From Ruegeria pomeroyi (GTDB lineage: Bacteria; Pseudomonadota; Alphaproteobacteria; Rhodobacterales; Rhodobacteraceae): a stretch of 64,000 bases of DNA. This document shows, piece by piece, positions 8,537-16,825 of the stretch (positions are counted from its first letter, which is position 1; every line of letters begins with the position of its first letter). The DNA lies in assembly GCF_021405525.1 (NCBI RefSeq), contig NZ_JAGQAG010000004.1, forward strand, positions 1-64,000. Reading direction: 5' to 3'. The notes under the pieces were generated by a model. The model was not told the DNA's origin and searched no databases. It saw only the letters and a list, made by a program, of their open reading frames with translations. The position numbers and the translations under genes were made by a program.

Positions 8537-10827
8537 GCGCGGATCTCCGTCTCGGCGTCACGGTCGGCCAGACGCCAGGCCTGATCCCGGCCCGCCAGAT
8601 AGGGCAGCGGCCAGTCGGCGTGACGATCACCGATGCGGGCGGCCTCGTGCAGGGTCCAGTAGGGGTCGGCCAGATGCGGGCGACCGACGCAGATCAGGTC
8701 GGCCCGGCCCGCCATCAGGATCGAGTTGGCATGGTCGGCCTCATAGATATTGCCCACCGCCATGGTGGCGATGCCGGTCTCGTTGCGGATGCGATCCGAG
8801 AACGGGGTCTGGAACATGCGGCCATAGACCGGTTTGGCCTCGATCGAGGTCTGGCCGGCCGAGACGTCGATGATATCGGCGCCCGCCGCGTGGAACATCG
8901 CGGCGATCTTGACCGCCTCCTCGGGCGTGACACCGGCCTCGTCCACCCAGTCATTGGCCGAGATCCGCACCGACATCGGCTTGTCCTCGGGCCATGCGGC
9001 CCGCATCGCGGTGAACACTTCCAGCGGGTAGCGCATGCGGTTTTCCAGCGACCCGCCGTAGTCGTCGCCGCGCGAGTTCGACATCGGCGAGATGAAGGAC
9101 GAGATCAGATAGCCGTGTGCCGCGTGCAGCTCGATCATGTCGAAGCCCGCCCGCTCGGCCATTTGCGCGGCTGCAACAAACTGGTCGCGCACGGCGTCCA
9201 TTTCCGCCCGCGTCATTTCACGCGGGGTGGCATTGTTGGCGGACCACGGGATGGGTGATGCCGAGATCAGGTCCCAGTTTTCCGCATTCAGGGGCGCGTC
9301 CATCGTCTCCCAACCCAGCTGGGTCGAGCCCTTGCGGCCCGAATGGCCGATCTGGCAGCAGATCTTCGCGCTCGTCTCGCCATGCACGAAATCGGTCAGC
9401 CGTTTCCACGCGGCCTCATGCTCGGGGGCATAGAGGCCGGGGCAACCGGGAGTGATGCGACCCGTGGGGCTGACACAGGTCATCTCGGTATAGACCAGGC
9501 CCGCACCGCCCTTGGCGCGCTCGCCGTAATGGATCAGGTGCCAGTCGGTCGGGCAGCCATCGACCGCCTTGTATTGCGCCATGGGCGAGACCACGATGCG
9601 GTTTTTCAGCTCCATGTCGCGCAGGCGGAAGGGGGCGAACATCGGCGCGCGCACGGGTTCGGCCGCAGCGCCCGCGCGGGTCTGGAACCACTGTTCGGCC
9701 GAGCGCAGCCAGTCGGCATCGCGCAGGCGCAGGTTCTCGTGGCTGATCCGCTGGCTGCGGGTCAGCAGCGAATAGTTGAACTGCACCGGGTCCATGTCCA
9801 GATACCGTTCCACCTGTTCGAACCATTCCAGCGAGTTGCGTGCCGCCGATTGCAGGCGCAGCACCTCGAGCCGGCGTTCTTCCTGATAGCGCTCGAACGC
9901 GCTTTCCATCGTCGGTTCGGAATGCAGATAGGTGGCCAGCGAAATGGCGCTGTCAAAGGCCAGGCGCGAACCCGATCCGATTGAAAAATGCGCGGTGGCC
10001 GCCGCGTCGCCCATCAACACCACATTTTCATGGTGCCATTTCTCGCACAGAACGCGGGGGAAGTTGATCCAGACCGCCGAGCCGCGCAGGTGGCTGGCAT
10101 TCGACATGAGCTTGTGGCCGCCCAGATGTGCGGCAAAGATGCGCTCGCAGGTGGCGACGCTCTCTTCCTTGGACATATGCTCGAATCCCCAGGCGTCCCA
10201 GGTCTCCTGGCTGCATTCCACGATCACGGTCGCGGTGTCCTCGTCGAACTGATAGGCATGCACCCACATCCAGCCATGTTCGGTCTTTTCAAAGATGAAG
10301 GTGAAGGCGTCGTCGAATTTCTGATGGGTGCCGAGCCAGATGAACTTGCACTGGCGGGTGTCGATATCGGGTTTGAAATGCGCCGCCAGATCGCTGCGCA
10401 CGCGAGAGTTCAGCCCGTCGCAGGCCACCACCAGATCGTATTCCGCCTGATATTCGGCGATGGGCCGCGCCTCGGTCTGGAATTGCAGATCGACGCCCAG
10501 CTCGCGGGCGCGGTCCTGAAGCAGGAGCAGCATCGCCTTGCGCCCGATCCCGGCAAAACCGTGTCCGCCCGAGACGGTGCGCACCCCGTCATGCACCACC
10601 GCGATATCGTCCCAATAGGCAAAGTTCGAGCGGATCGTCTCGGCGCTCTTGGGGTCGTTGGCGGTCAGGTTTTCCAGCGCGTCATCGCTCAGCACCACGC
10701 CCCAGCCGAACGTGTCGTCGCCCTTGTTGCGTTCGATCACCGTGACCTGATGCGAAGGGTCGCGCAGCTTCATCGAAATGGCGAAATACAGCCCCGCCGG
10801 ACCGCCACCCAGACATGCGATACGCAT
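8533..10827 (-). CDS. 2-aminobenzoyl-CoA monooxygenase/reductase (bifunctional flavoprotein)
   Basis: 764 residues starting [16 protein letters not shown] after a GAGGGAGG site; an earlier methionine 19 codons upstream lacks support. Residues 1 to about 380 form an FAD aromatic hydroxylase: N-terminal GGGPAGL nucleotide-binding loop, [14 protein letters not shown], and [18 protein letters not shown]. From about residue 395 a second Old-Yellow-Enzyme-like domain follows ([47 protein letters not shown]). This fusion is the hallmark of Azoarcus 2-aminobenzoyl-CoA monooxygenase/reductase, which hydroxylates and reduces the ring; the related salicylyl-CoA 5-hydroxylase is the main alternative. The neighbouring ligase, RidA and tryptophan genes favour anthraniloyl-CoA. 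First gene of the operon. Confidence 0.92.
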   Translation of the reverse strand: MRIACLGGGPAGLYFAISMKLRDPSHQVTVIERNKGDDTFGWGVVLSDDALENLTANDPKSAETIRSNFAYWDDIAVVHDGVRTVSGGHGFAGIGRKAMLLLLQDRARELGVDLQFQTEARPIAEYQAEYDLVVACDGLNSRVRSDLAAHFKPDIDTRQCKFIWLGTHQKFDDAFTFIFEKTEHGWMWVHAYQFDEDTATVIVECSQETWDAWGFEHMSKEESVATCERIFAAHLGGHKLMSNASHLRGSAVWINFPRVLCEKWHHENVVLMGDAAATAHFSIGSGSRLAFDSAISLATYLHSEPTMESAFERYQEERRLEVLRLQSAARNSLEWFEQVERYLDMDPVQFNYSLLTRSQRISHENLRLRDADWLRSAEQWFQTRAGAAAEPVRAPMFAPFRLRDMELKNRIVVSPMAQYKAVDGCPTDWHLIHYGERAKGGAGLVYTEMTCVSPTGRITPGCPGLYAPEHEAAWKRLTDFVHGETSAKICCQIGHSGRKGSTQLGWETMDAPLNAENWDLISASPIPWSANNATPREMTRAEMDAVRDQFVAAAQMAERAGFDMIELHAAHGYLISSFISPMSNSRGDDYGGSLENRMRYPLEVFTAMRAAWPEDKPMSVRISANDWVDEAGVTPEEAVKIAAMFHAAGADIIDVSAGQTSIEAKPVYGRMFQTPFSDRIRNETGIATMAVGNIYEADHANSILMAGRADLICVGRPHLADPYWTLHEAARIGDRHADWPLPYLAGRDQAWRLADRDAETEIRA

Positions 10828-10882
10828 TGCATCCTCCCTCGCAAGATACGCTGATTGAAGATGAGGATACGGGGATTCGGAC

Positions 10883-10916
10883 ATATTTCAAGCCTAAACC
10901 TTTAAGCTTGAAATAT
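10883..10916. promoter_or_regulatory. Palindromic operator in the divergent aminobenzoyl-CoA/kyn promoter region
   Basis: ATATTTCAAGC (10883-10893) and GCTTGAAATAT (10906-10916) are perfect 11-bp inverted arms separated by 12 bases. They lie in the 133-base, AT-rich gap between the divergent monooxygenase/reductase gene and kynB. The embedded MarR-family gene is the obvious candidate to bind here, which would let one protein switch both arms of the pathway. Binding is inferred, not shown. Confidence 0.65.
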
Positions 10917-10960
10917 ATCGGAGCGACGATTACCCTGTCCGCAAGACAGGAGGATCTACG

Positions 10961-11737
10961 ATGATCGACTGGGATGATGCATTCGACAATTCCAGCTATG
11001 TGCCGGGGTCGGACGGGCTGGCCGCCGCCTGGGGCGCGGCAGCGGCGGCGTGGCGCGACAGTCGGGGCGGGACGCTTGACATCTCTTATGGTCCGGGCGC
11101 GCGCAACCGGCTCGACCTGTTCCGCCCCGAGGGCGTGGCCAAGGGTCTCGTGGTGTTCGTGCATGGCGGCTATTGGCAGAAACTTGACAAGAGCTTCTGG
11201 TCGCACTTCGCCGCCGGACCGCTCAGCCGGGGCTGGGCGCTTGCGGTGCCCTCTTACACGCTGGCACCCGAGGCGCGTCTGGGCCAGATGGTCGAGGAAG
11301 TGCGTGCATCGATCGAAGAGGCGGCGCGTCACGTCGCGGGACCGGTGCGGCTGGCGGGCCATTCCGCCGGGGGCCATCTGGTGGCCCGCATGGCCAGCGC
11401 CGACGGGCCGTTGCCCGACCGGCTGGACCGGGTGATCAGCATCAGCGGTATCCACGATCTGCGCCCGCTGCTGGGCACCCGGATGAACGAGGTTCTGCAC
11501 CTGGATGCGGCCGAGGCCGCGGCCGAAAGCCCCGCACAGCTGTCGCGGCGCGCGGGCCTGTCGGTCACCTGTTGGGTCGGCGCCAATGAGCGGCCCGAAC
11601 TGGTGCGCCAGACGCGCCTTCTCTCCGAGGCCTGGGACGTGCCCAATGTGTTCGATCCGGGCCATGACCATTTCTCTGTTGTTGCCGAACTGGGCCGGCC
11701 CGGCTCGGCCCTGCTGACCGAGCTTCTCAAGGATTGA
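10961..11737 (+). CDS. Kynurenine formamidase (arylformamidase), alpha/beta-hydrolase type
   Basis: 258 residues. Oxyanion motif HGGYWQ near residue 70, nucleophile elbow GHSAGGH, catalytic His in GHDHFSVV at the C-terminus. HGGYWQ is characteristic of the AFMID-like formamidases that turn N-formylkynurenine into kynurenine and formate. The next gene is tryptophan 2,3-dioxygenase, only 4 bases away, which makes the same product line certain enough. It differs from the metal-dependent KynB family despite doing the same reaction. The start follows an AGGAGGA-like site (acaggaggatctacg). It is the first gene of a rightward operon, divergent from the aminobenzoyl-CoA genes. Confidence 0.87.
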   Translation: MIDWDDAFDNSSYVPGSDGLAAAWGAAAAAWRDSRGGTLDISYGPGARNRLDLFRPEGVAKGLVVFVHGGYWQKLDKSFWSHFAAGPLSRGWALAVPSYTLAPEARLGQMVEEVRASIEEAARHVAGPVRLAGHSAGGHLVARMASADGPLPDRLDRVISISGIHDLRPLLGTRMNEVLHLDAAEAAAESPAQLSRRAGLSVTCWVGANERPELVRQTRLLSEAWDVPNVFDPGHDHFSVVAELGRPGSALLTELLKD

Positions 11738-11741
11738 CCCG

Positions 11742-12578
11742 ATGTCCCAGGCCTATGACCCCAGCCAGGATGGCGCCAAGATGTCCTATGCCAAGGACAT
11801 GAGCTATGGCGACTATCTGCATATGGATGCGCTGCTGGCGACCCATCATCCGCAATCGGATGCCCATGACGAGATGCTGTTCATCATCCAGCACCAGACC
11901 AGCGAATTGTGGATGCGGCTGGTGCTGCACGAACTCAGGGCGGCGCGCAATCTGCTGCTGGCGGGCGGAGATTTCCGGCCTGCCTTCAAGATGCTGACGC
12001 GGGTGGCGCGCATCTTCGACCAGCTCAATTCCGCCTGGGACGTGCTGCGCACGATGACGCCCAGCGACTATACAACATTTCGCAATGCGCTTGGCAATTC
12101 CTCGGGCTTCCAGTCGCATCAGTACCGGCTGATCGAATACATGCTGGGCAATCGCAATACCGCGATGATGAAGGTGCATGAGCATCGCCCCGAGCTTCAT
12201 GCGATGCTGGCGGCGGAACTGGAGCAACCCTCGCTCTATCACGTGGCGTTGCGGGCGCTGGCGGCGAAGACGGGGGCCAGTTTCGCGCCCGAGGTCTACC
12301 GGATGGACAACCCGCATAACGCCGATGCGGCGGTGCAGGCGGCCTGGCGGCAGATCTACGAGGATCCGGCGAAATACTGGGACCTTTACGAGCTGGGCGA
12401 GAAGCTGGTCGATCTCGAGGACTATTTCCGCCGTTGGCGGTTCAACCATGTCACCACGGTGGAACGGGTGATCGGGTTCAAGCGGGGAACCGGTGGGACC
12501 TCTGGTGTTCAATACTTGCGCCGCATGCTCGAGGTTGAGCTGTTCCCTGAGCTTTGGCATCTGCGCGGCGACCTTTAG
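11742..12578 (+). CDS. kynA: Tryptophan 2,3-dioxygenase
   Basis: 278 residues, the normal bacterial length. Family signatures are clear: [26 protein letters not shown] with the active-site His, [16 protein letters not shown], and [14 protein letters not shown] near the C-terminus for substrate binding. A heme enzyme that opens the indole ring of tryptophan to N-formylkynurenine. It sits directly after the formamidase. The next expected enzyme, kynureninase, which would release anthranilate and alanine, is not in the window. A palindrome lies 12 bases after the stop. Confidence 0.95.
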   Translation: MSQAYDPSQDGAKMSYAKDMSYGDYLHMDALLATHHPQSDAHDEMLFIIQHQTSELWMRLVLHELRAARNLLLAGGDFRPAFKMLTRVARIFDQLNSAWDVLRTMTPSDYTTFRNALGNSSGFQSHQYRLIEYMLGNRNTAMMKVHEHRPELHAMLAAELEQPSLYHVALRALAAKTGASFAPEVYRMDNPHNADAAVQAAWRQIYEDPAKYWDLYELGEKLVDLEDYFRRWRFNHVTTVERVIGFKRGTGGTSGVQYLRRMLEVELFPELWHLRGDL

Positions 12579-12589
12579 GCCGGGCACCC

Positions 12590-12614
12590 GAAGAAAATTC
12601 GACGAATTTTCTTC
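12590..12614. repeat. AT-rich palindrome downstream of kynA
   Basis: GAAGAAAATTCG (12590-12601) and CGAATTTTCTTC (12603-12614) are perfect 12-bp inverted arms with a one-base centre. The composition contrasts with the GC-rich surroundings. It could act as a terminator-like structure for kynBA, since the right arm is T-rich, or belong to the AAAATTT-type palindromes also seen at 30214-30262 and 63043-63067. The remainder of the 185-base gap up to 12763 shows no gene. Confidence 0.55.
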
Positions 12615-12763
12615 TCGCCGGTCGCGGTGCGACCGGCGTCTCGCCTGTCCGCGACACGCAACCCCTGAAAATTTGGTCGCTCTCGTCATGGACGGGGCGG
12701 GGCGGCTGGTCTAACGTCCCCCTCGGACCCAATGGCCCGGACCAACAGCCACGAGGTAAGTTC

Positions 12764-13645
12764 ATGCAATATCACAGCCCCGAAAGCTTTGCCCAAGCCG
12801 CAAGGCTGGCCGCCGAAGCCGAGGGTGTCACCCGGTTTCTCGCCGGGGGAACCGACGTTCTGGTGCAGTTGCGCGCCGATATCGTCACCCCCGACACGCT
12901 GATCGACATCAAGAAGATCCCCGGCACCCATGACATCACCCGCAACGGGGACGGCAGCTGGACGCTGGGTGTGGCTGTTCCCGGCGCCGAGCTGGGCGAG
13001 CATGCGGGGCTGGTCGCCGACTGGCCCGGTGTGGTCGAGGCGATGAACCTGGTGGGCTCCACCCAGGTACAGGGCCGCGCGACGCTGACCGGCAATCTGT
13101 GCAACGGTTCGCCGGCCGCCGACTCCGTACCCGCCATGGTCGCGGCCTCCATGACCGCGACCGTGACCGGCCCCGATGGCGAACGCGTCGTCGCGGTCGA
13201 GGATATTCCGACCGGTCCGGGCCGCACCTCGCTGGCCAGGGGCGAAGTGATCTCGGCCCTGCATATCCCGGCACGCGGCGAAAACGCGGGCGATGCCTAT
13301 CTGCGCTTCATCCCGCGCAGCGAGATGGATATCGCCGTGGTGGGCTGTGCCGTCAACCTGCGCCTGGACGGGGACACCATCACCGAGGCGCGCGTCTCGC
13401 TGGGTGCCGTGGCGCCGACCGTTCTGCTGGTCGGGGACGCTGCTGCCGCGATCATTGGCTCCACGCTGGATGACGCCGCGCTGGATCGTCTGGCGGCCGC
13501 CGCCTCGGCCGCCTGCAAGCCGATCGACGACAAGCGCGGCACCATCGCGTTCCGCACCGAAGTCGCGGGCGTGCTGGCCAAGCGTGTCGCGCGCATCGCC
13601 TATGCCCGGGCCAAGGGCGAAATCATCAAGGGGCACCACGGATGA
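12764..13645 (+). CDS. Molybdenum hydroxylase FAD subunit (CoxM/CutM-like)
   Basis: 293 residues from MQYHSPESFAQAA, preceded by CACGAGGTAAG. FAD-binding domain of the vanillyl-alcohol-oxidase type: RFLAGGTDVLVQL and GSTQVQGRATLTGNLCNGSP are the two classical flavin motifs of medium subunits. The longer open frame starting at 12554 covers the intergenic palindrome and was rejected. It passes electrons between FAD and the iron-sulfur subunit encoded next, whose start overlaps this stop by 4 bases. The substrate of the complex is not evident; proximity to the tryptophan/kynurenine genes makes an N-heterocycle or aldehyde conceivable (weak inference). Confidence 0.88.
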   Translation: MQYHSPESFAQAARLAAEAEGVTRFLAGGTDVLVQLRADIVTPDTLIDIKKIPGTHDITRNGDGSWTLGVAVPGAELGEHAGLVADWPGVVEAMNLVGSTQVQGRATLTGNLCNGSPAADSVPAMVAASMTATVTGPDGERVVAVEDIPTGPGRTSLARGEVISALHIPARGENAGDAYLRFIPRSEMDIAVVGCAVNLRLDGDTITEARVSLGAVAPTVLLVGDAAAAIIGSTLDDAALDRLAAAASAACKPIDDKRGTIAFRTEVAGVLAKRVARIAYARAKGEIIKGHHG

Positions 13646-14121
13646 GCAAGATCCACGTATCCACCACCGTCAACGGCGATGCGGTCGAATATCTCTGCGA
13701 CCCGCGCGAAACCCTGCTCGACTGCCTGCGCGACAAGCTCAGCCTGACCGGCGCCAAGGAAGGCTGCGGCACGGGCGATTGCGGCGCCTGTTCGGTGACG
13801 CTTGACGGGCGGCTGGTCTGCTCCTGCCTGGTGCTGGGGGTCGAGGCCGAGGGCAAGGAAATCGGCACGGTCGAAGGCATCGCCGAGGGCGATGTGCTGC
13901 ATCCGCTGCAACAGAAGTTCATCGACTATGCCGCGCTGCAATGCGGCATCTGCACCCCCGGCATCCTGGTCGCGGCCAAGGCGCTGCTGGAGCAGAACCC
14001 CGACCCGACCGAGGAAGAGGTGCGGTTCTGGCTGGCCGGCAACCTGTGCCGCTGCACCGGCTATGACAAGATCATCCGCGCCGTGATGGACACGGCCCGC
14101 GACATGAGGGAGACGGCATAA
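13642..14121 (+). CDS. Molybdenum hydroxylase 2Fe-2S subunit (CoxS/CutS-like)
   Basis: 159 residues. The N-terminal plant-type ferredoxin cluster is read as [12 protein letters not shown] followed by the fourth Cys in the CSCLVLG region. The C-terminal four-helix domain has the second cluster cysteines in [11 protein letters not shown] and [12 protein letters not shown]. Both [2Fe-2S] sites are complete. It relays electrons from the molybdenum subunit to FAD. The gene sits between the FAD and molybdenum subunit genes with 4-base and 1-base overlaps, a tightly coupled M-S-L order as in carbon monoxide dehydrogenase-like operons. Confidence 0.93.
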   Translation: MSKIHVSTTVNGDAVEYLCDPRETLLDCLRDKLSLTGAKEGCGTGDCGACSVTLDGRLVCSCLVLGVEAEGKEIGTVEGIAEGDVLHPLQQKFIDYAALQCGICTPGILVAAKALLEQNPDPTEEEVRFWLAGNLCRCTGYDKIIRAVMDTARDMRETA

Positions 14122-16382
14122 TGGCGCTCGACGATCGTAAATCCGACGGTTTCACCTTTGTCGGCACCCGTCCGAACCGGCCCGACGGGCTGGACAAGGT
14201 CACCGGCCGCGCCCGGTTCGGCGCCGATGCGTCGGCCCCCGGCATGCTGCATGGCGCCATCCTGCGCAGCCCGCACGCCCATGCCCGCATCCTGCGCATC
14301 GACACGTCCAAGGCAGAGGCGCTGAAGGATGTGAAGGCCGTGGTCACCCGTGCCGATTTCTCGGACAAGGTGGAGTTTGCGCCGGGGCTGGAGGGTGATT
14401 TCTGGAACATCCTCGAAAACGTCATGGCAGGCGACAAGGCGCTCTATGACGGGCATGCGGTGGCCGCGGTTGCGGCGACTTCGGCGCTGGCTGCCCGCGA
14501 TGCGCTCAAGCTGATCGAGGTGGAATACGAGGTCCTGCCCCATGTGACGGATGTGGACAAGGCGATGCTGATGGACGCCCCGGTGATCCGTCAGGGGGCC
14601 GCGGACTATTCCGTGCCTGAGGGGATGCATCCCAACGTGGTGCGCAAACATGAAAGCGGCCATGGCGATGTCGAGGCGGGCTTTGCCGAGGCCGATCTGG
14701 TGATCGAGGATCACTTTACCACCGAGGCGACCCACCAGGGCTATATCGAACCGCATGCCTGCCTGGCCACGCTGGGGGCCGATGGCAAGGGCGAGCTGTG
14801 GTGCTGCACCCAGGGTCACTGGATCGTGCAGAAAACCTGTGCCGCGCTTCTGGGGATCGAGACCGCCAACCTGCGTGTGACCGCCTCGGAAATCGGGGGC
14901 GGCTTTGGCGGCAAGACCACCGTGTTCATCGAGCCGGTGGCGCTGGCACTGTCGCGCAAGGCCAACAAGCCGGTGAAACTGGTGATGAGCCGGTCCGAGG
15001 TGTTCCGCGCCACCGGACCGACCGCCTCGGCCTCGATGGATATCAAGATCGGCATGAAGAAGGACGGCACGCTGACCGCGGCCCAGGGCACGTTCCGCCT
15101 GCAGGGCGGCGCCTTTCCCGGTGGTCCGGCGGACTTCACCGCCATGTGCGCCTTTGCCCCCTATAACCTGCCGCATGTGCGCCAGGTGGGCTATGACGTG
15201 ATGACCAACCGGCCCAAACAGGCGGCCTATCGCGCGCCCGGCTCGCCCATGGCGGCCTTTGCGGTGGAATCGGTGATCGACGAGCTGTGCAATCAACTGG
15301 GACTCGACCCGATCGAGGTGCGGCTCAAGAATGCTTCGCGCGAGGGGACCAAGGCGAGCTATGGGCCCAGGTTCCAGCGCATCGGCCTGGTCGAAACGCT
15401 GGAGGCGGCCAAGGCGCATCCCCATTACACCGCGCCGCTGAAACCGGGGCAGGGGCGGGGGATTTCCTGCGGGTTCTGGTTCAACCATGGTGGCGAGACC
15501 TCGGTCTCTCTGGCGCTCAGCGAAGATGGCTCGGCCCAGGTCATGGTGGGCACGCCGGATATCGGCGGCAGCCGCGCCTCGATGGCGCTGATGGCGGCCG
15601 AGGTGCTGGGCATCCCCTACGAGAACATCCGGGTGACCATCGCAGACACCGCCACGCTGGGCTATAACGACGTGAGCCATGGCAGCCGGGTGACCTATGC
15701 CAGCGGGCTGGCCACCATCAAGGCGGCGCGCCACGCGGTCGAGAAACTGTGTGAGCGGGCGGCGAAGAAATGGGGCATCCCGGTGGATGCGGTGAAATGG
15801 GAAAACGGCTGTGCGGTACCTTCGGGGCCGAATGCGGGCGAATTCGACCCGCTGCCGCTGGCCGATATCACCGCCGATATGGGGCGCACGGGTGGGCCGA
15901 TCTCGGGCCATTTCGAGGCGACACCCGAAGGCGCGGGCGTCAGCTTTGCCACCCATATCGTGGATGCCGAGGTGGACCCCGAGACCGGCAAGACCAAGGT
16001 CGTGCGCTATACGGTGGTGCAGGATGCCGGCAAGGCGATCCATCCCACCTATGTGGAGGGGCAGTTTCAGGGTGGTGCGGCGCAGGGTATCGGCTGGGCG
16101 CTGAACGAGGAATATATCTATGGCGCCGATGGGCGGCTGCAGAACAGCGTCTTCCTCGACTATCGCATTCCGGTGGCCAGCGACCTGCCGATGATCGACA
16201 CGGTGATCGTCGAGGTGCCCAATCCGGGCCATCCGTTCGGCGTACGCGGGGTGGGCGAAACCTCGATCTGTCCGCCGCTGGCGGCCATTGCCAACGCGGT
16301 CTCGGCCGCCGCCGGCGCGCGGATGCGGCAATTGCCGATGTCGCCGCCGCGTATCCTGGCGGCGCTCAAGGCGGATGGTTGA
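14121..16382 (+). CDS. Molybdenum hydroxylase catalytic (molybdopterin-binding) subunit
   Basis: 753 residues, typical of large subunits. Early VTGRARFGADA, then EIGGGFGGKTTVFIEP (molybdopterin motif), AYRAPGSPMAAFAVES, and near the C-terminus GVRGVGETSICPPLA with the catalytic Glu that activates the Mo-bound water. The VAYRCSFR loop specific to true CO dehydrogenases is not seen, so this is a hydroxylase/dehydrogenase of unknown substrate rather than CO oxidation. The start shares one base with the previous stop. The last codons overlap the MoaD-like gene by 8 bases. Confidence 0.9.
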   Translation: MALDDRKSDGFTFVGTRPNRPDGLDKVTGRARFGADASAPGMLHGAILRSPHAHARILRIDTSKAEALKDVKAVVTRADFSDKVEFAPGLEGDFWNILENVMAGDKALYDGHAVAAVAATSALAARDALKLIEVEYEVLPHVTDVDKAMLMDAPVIRQGAADYSVPEGMHPNVVRKHESGHGDVEAGFAEADLVIEDHFTTEATHQGYIEPHACLATLGADGKGELWCCTQGHWIVQKTCAALLGIETANLRVTASEIGGGFGGKTTVFIEPVALALSRKANKPVKLVMSRSEVFRATGPTASASMDIKIGMKKDGTLTAAQGTFRLQGGAFPGGPADFTAMCAFAPYNLPHVRQVGYDVMTNRPKQAAYRAPGSPMAAFAVESVIDELCNQLGLDPIEVRLKNASREGTKASYGPRFQRIGLVETLEAAKAHPHYTAPLKPGQGRGISCGFWFNHGGETSVSLALSEDGSAQVMVGTPDIGGSRASMALMAAEVLGIPYENIRVTIADTATLGYNDVSHGSRVTYASGLATIKAARHAVEKLCERAAKKWGIPVDAVKWENGCAVPSGPNAGEFDPLPLADITADMGRTGGPISGHFEATPEGAGVSFATHIVDAEVDPETGKTKVVRYTVVQDAGKAIHPTYVEGQFQGGAAQGIGWALNEEYIYGADGRLQNSVFLDYRIPVASDLPMIDTVIVEVPNPGHPFGVRGVGETSICPPLAAIANAVSAAAGARMRQLPMSPPRILAALKADG

Positions 16383-16620
16383 GGTCCATCTCTGGTCCGG
16401 CCTGCGGTCGCTGGCCGGGGGCTGCGAGGTTGTCTCGGTCGAGGCCCGCGATACCGGCGAGATGCTGCGCGCCCTGGTGCGCGCGCATCCCGAATTGCAG
16501 GCGCCCATCGACGCGGGCGTCTCGGTTGCCATCGACGGGCGGGTGATCGCCTCGGGCCTGACCGAACCGATCCCGGACGGGGCCGAGGTCTATCTGATGC
16601 AGCGCTTGCGGGGCGGGTAG
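16375..16620 (+). CDS. MoaD/ThiS-like small sulfur-carrier protein
   Basis: 81 residues starting MVEVHLWSGLRSLAGG. Beta-grasp pattern with a run of short strands and the C-terminal end QRLRGG; the terminal Gly-Gly is what MoaE/MoeB-type enzymes adenylate and thiocarboxylate. The start lies inside the last codons of the large subunit (8-base overlap), so the two are coupled. A dedicated carrier in a molybdenum hydroxylase operon suggests it supplies molybdopterin dithiolene sulfur or assists maturation of this enzyme (inference). A general MoaD would normally sit with moaE. Confidence 0.75.
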   Translation: MVEVHLWSGLRSLAGGCEVVSVEARDTGEMLRALVRAHPELQAPIDAGVSVAIDGRVIASGLTEPIPDGAEVYLMQRLRGG

Positions 16621-16696
16621 GCTCCCGCCCCCCTCGGCGCCCCTTGCGGGACGCCTGCGGGCGTTGGGCCGGGCGCCGCTGCGCGGCGGATCTTTT

Positions 16697-16744
16697 GCGA
16701 GGCGCTGCCTCGCGCTCCGGAGTATTTGCGGCGGAATGAAGGAG
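16697..16744 (+). repeat. Dispersed 3'-end element, copy A (after moaD-like gene)
   Basis: A perfect 7-bp hairpin GCGAGGC-GCT-GCCTCGC (16697-16713) is followed by CCGGAGTATTT, three variable bases and GCGGAATGAAG. The tail matches copies at 44833 and 55483. It lies 76 bases after the MoaD-like stop, in the sense orientation. A second copy of opposite strand (16771-16816) serves the convergent racemase gene, so the 205-base convergent gap is almost filled by the two elements. Confidence 0.65.
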
Positions 16745-16770
16745 TGGGCGCCTGCTCTTTCCTCTTGCTG

Positions 16771-16816
16771 AAAATATCCCGGGGGAGTCACCGAAGGTGA
16801 CGGGGGCAGCGCCCCC
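16771..16816 (-). repeat. Dispersed 3'-end element, copy E (after racemase gene)
   Basis: On the minus strand: hairpin GGGGGC-GCT-GCCCCC, immediately a second hairpin GTCACC-TTC-GGTGAC, then TCCCCCGGGATATTTT. The first hairpin is identical to that of the 44.8 and 55.5 kb copies. The second keeps a 6-bp stem with a completely different sequence. The far tail differs (CAGCAAGAGG instead of GCGGAATGAAG). It begins 9 bases after the racemase stop. Confidence 0.65.
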
Positions 16817-16825
16817 AGCTACGGG

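Noticed and set aside
8533-10827. Salicylyl-CoA 5-hydroxylase as the main function
   Set aside because: Related enzyme family, but the two-domain fusion plus ligase, RidA and kynBA context fits 2-aminobenzoyl-CoA better. Kept as the alternative.
12554-12763. N-terminal extension of the molybdenum hydroxylase FAD subunit
   Set aside because: It would read through the kynA end and the palindrome; the family starts at MQYHSPESF with a good ribosome site at 12764.
14121-16382. Aerobic CO dehydrogenase (CoxL)
   Set aside because: The CO-specific active-site loop with the VAYRCSFR cysteine is not present, so only the general molybdenum hydroxylase call is made.
14061-16532. Open frame of 823 codons antisense to the molybdenum subunit gene
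   Set aside because: Shadow of a highly GC-biased gene; no domain and no ribosome site.
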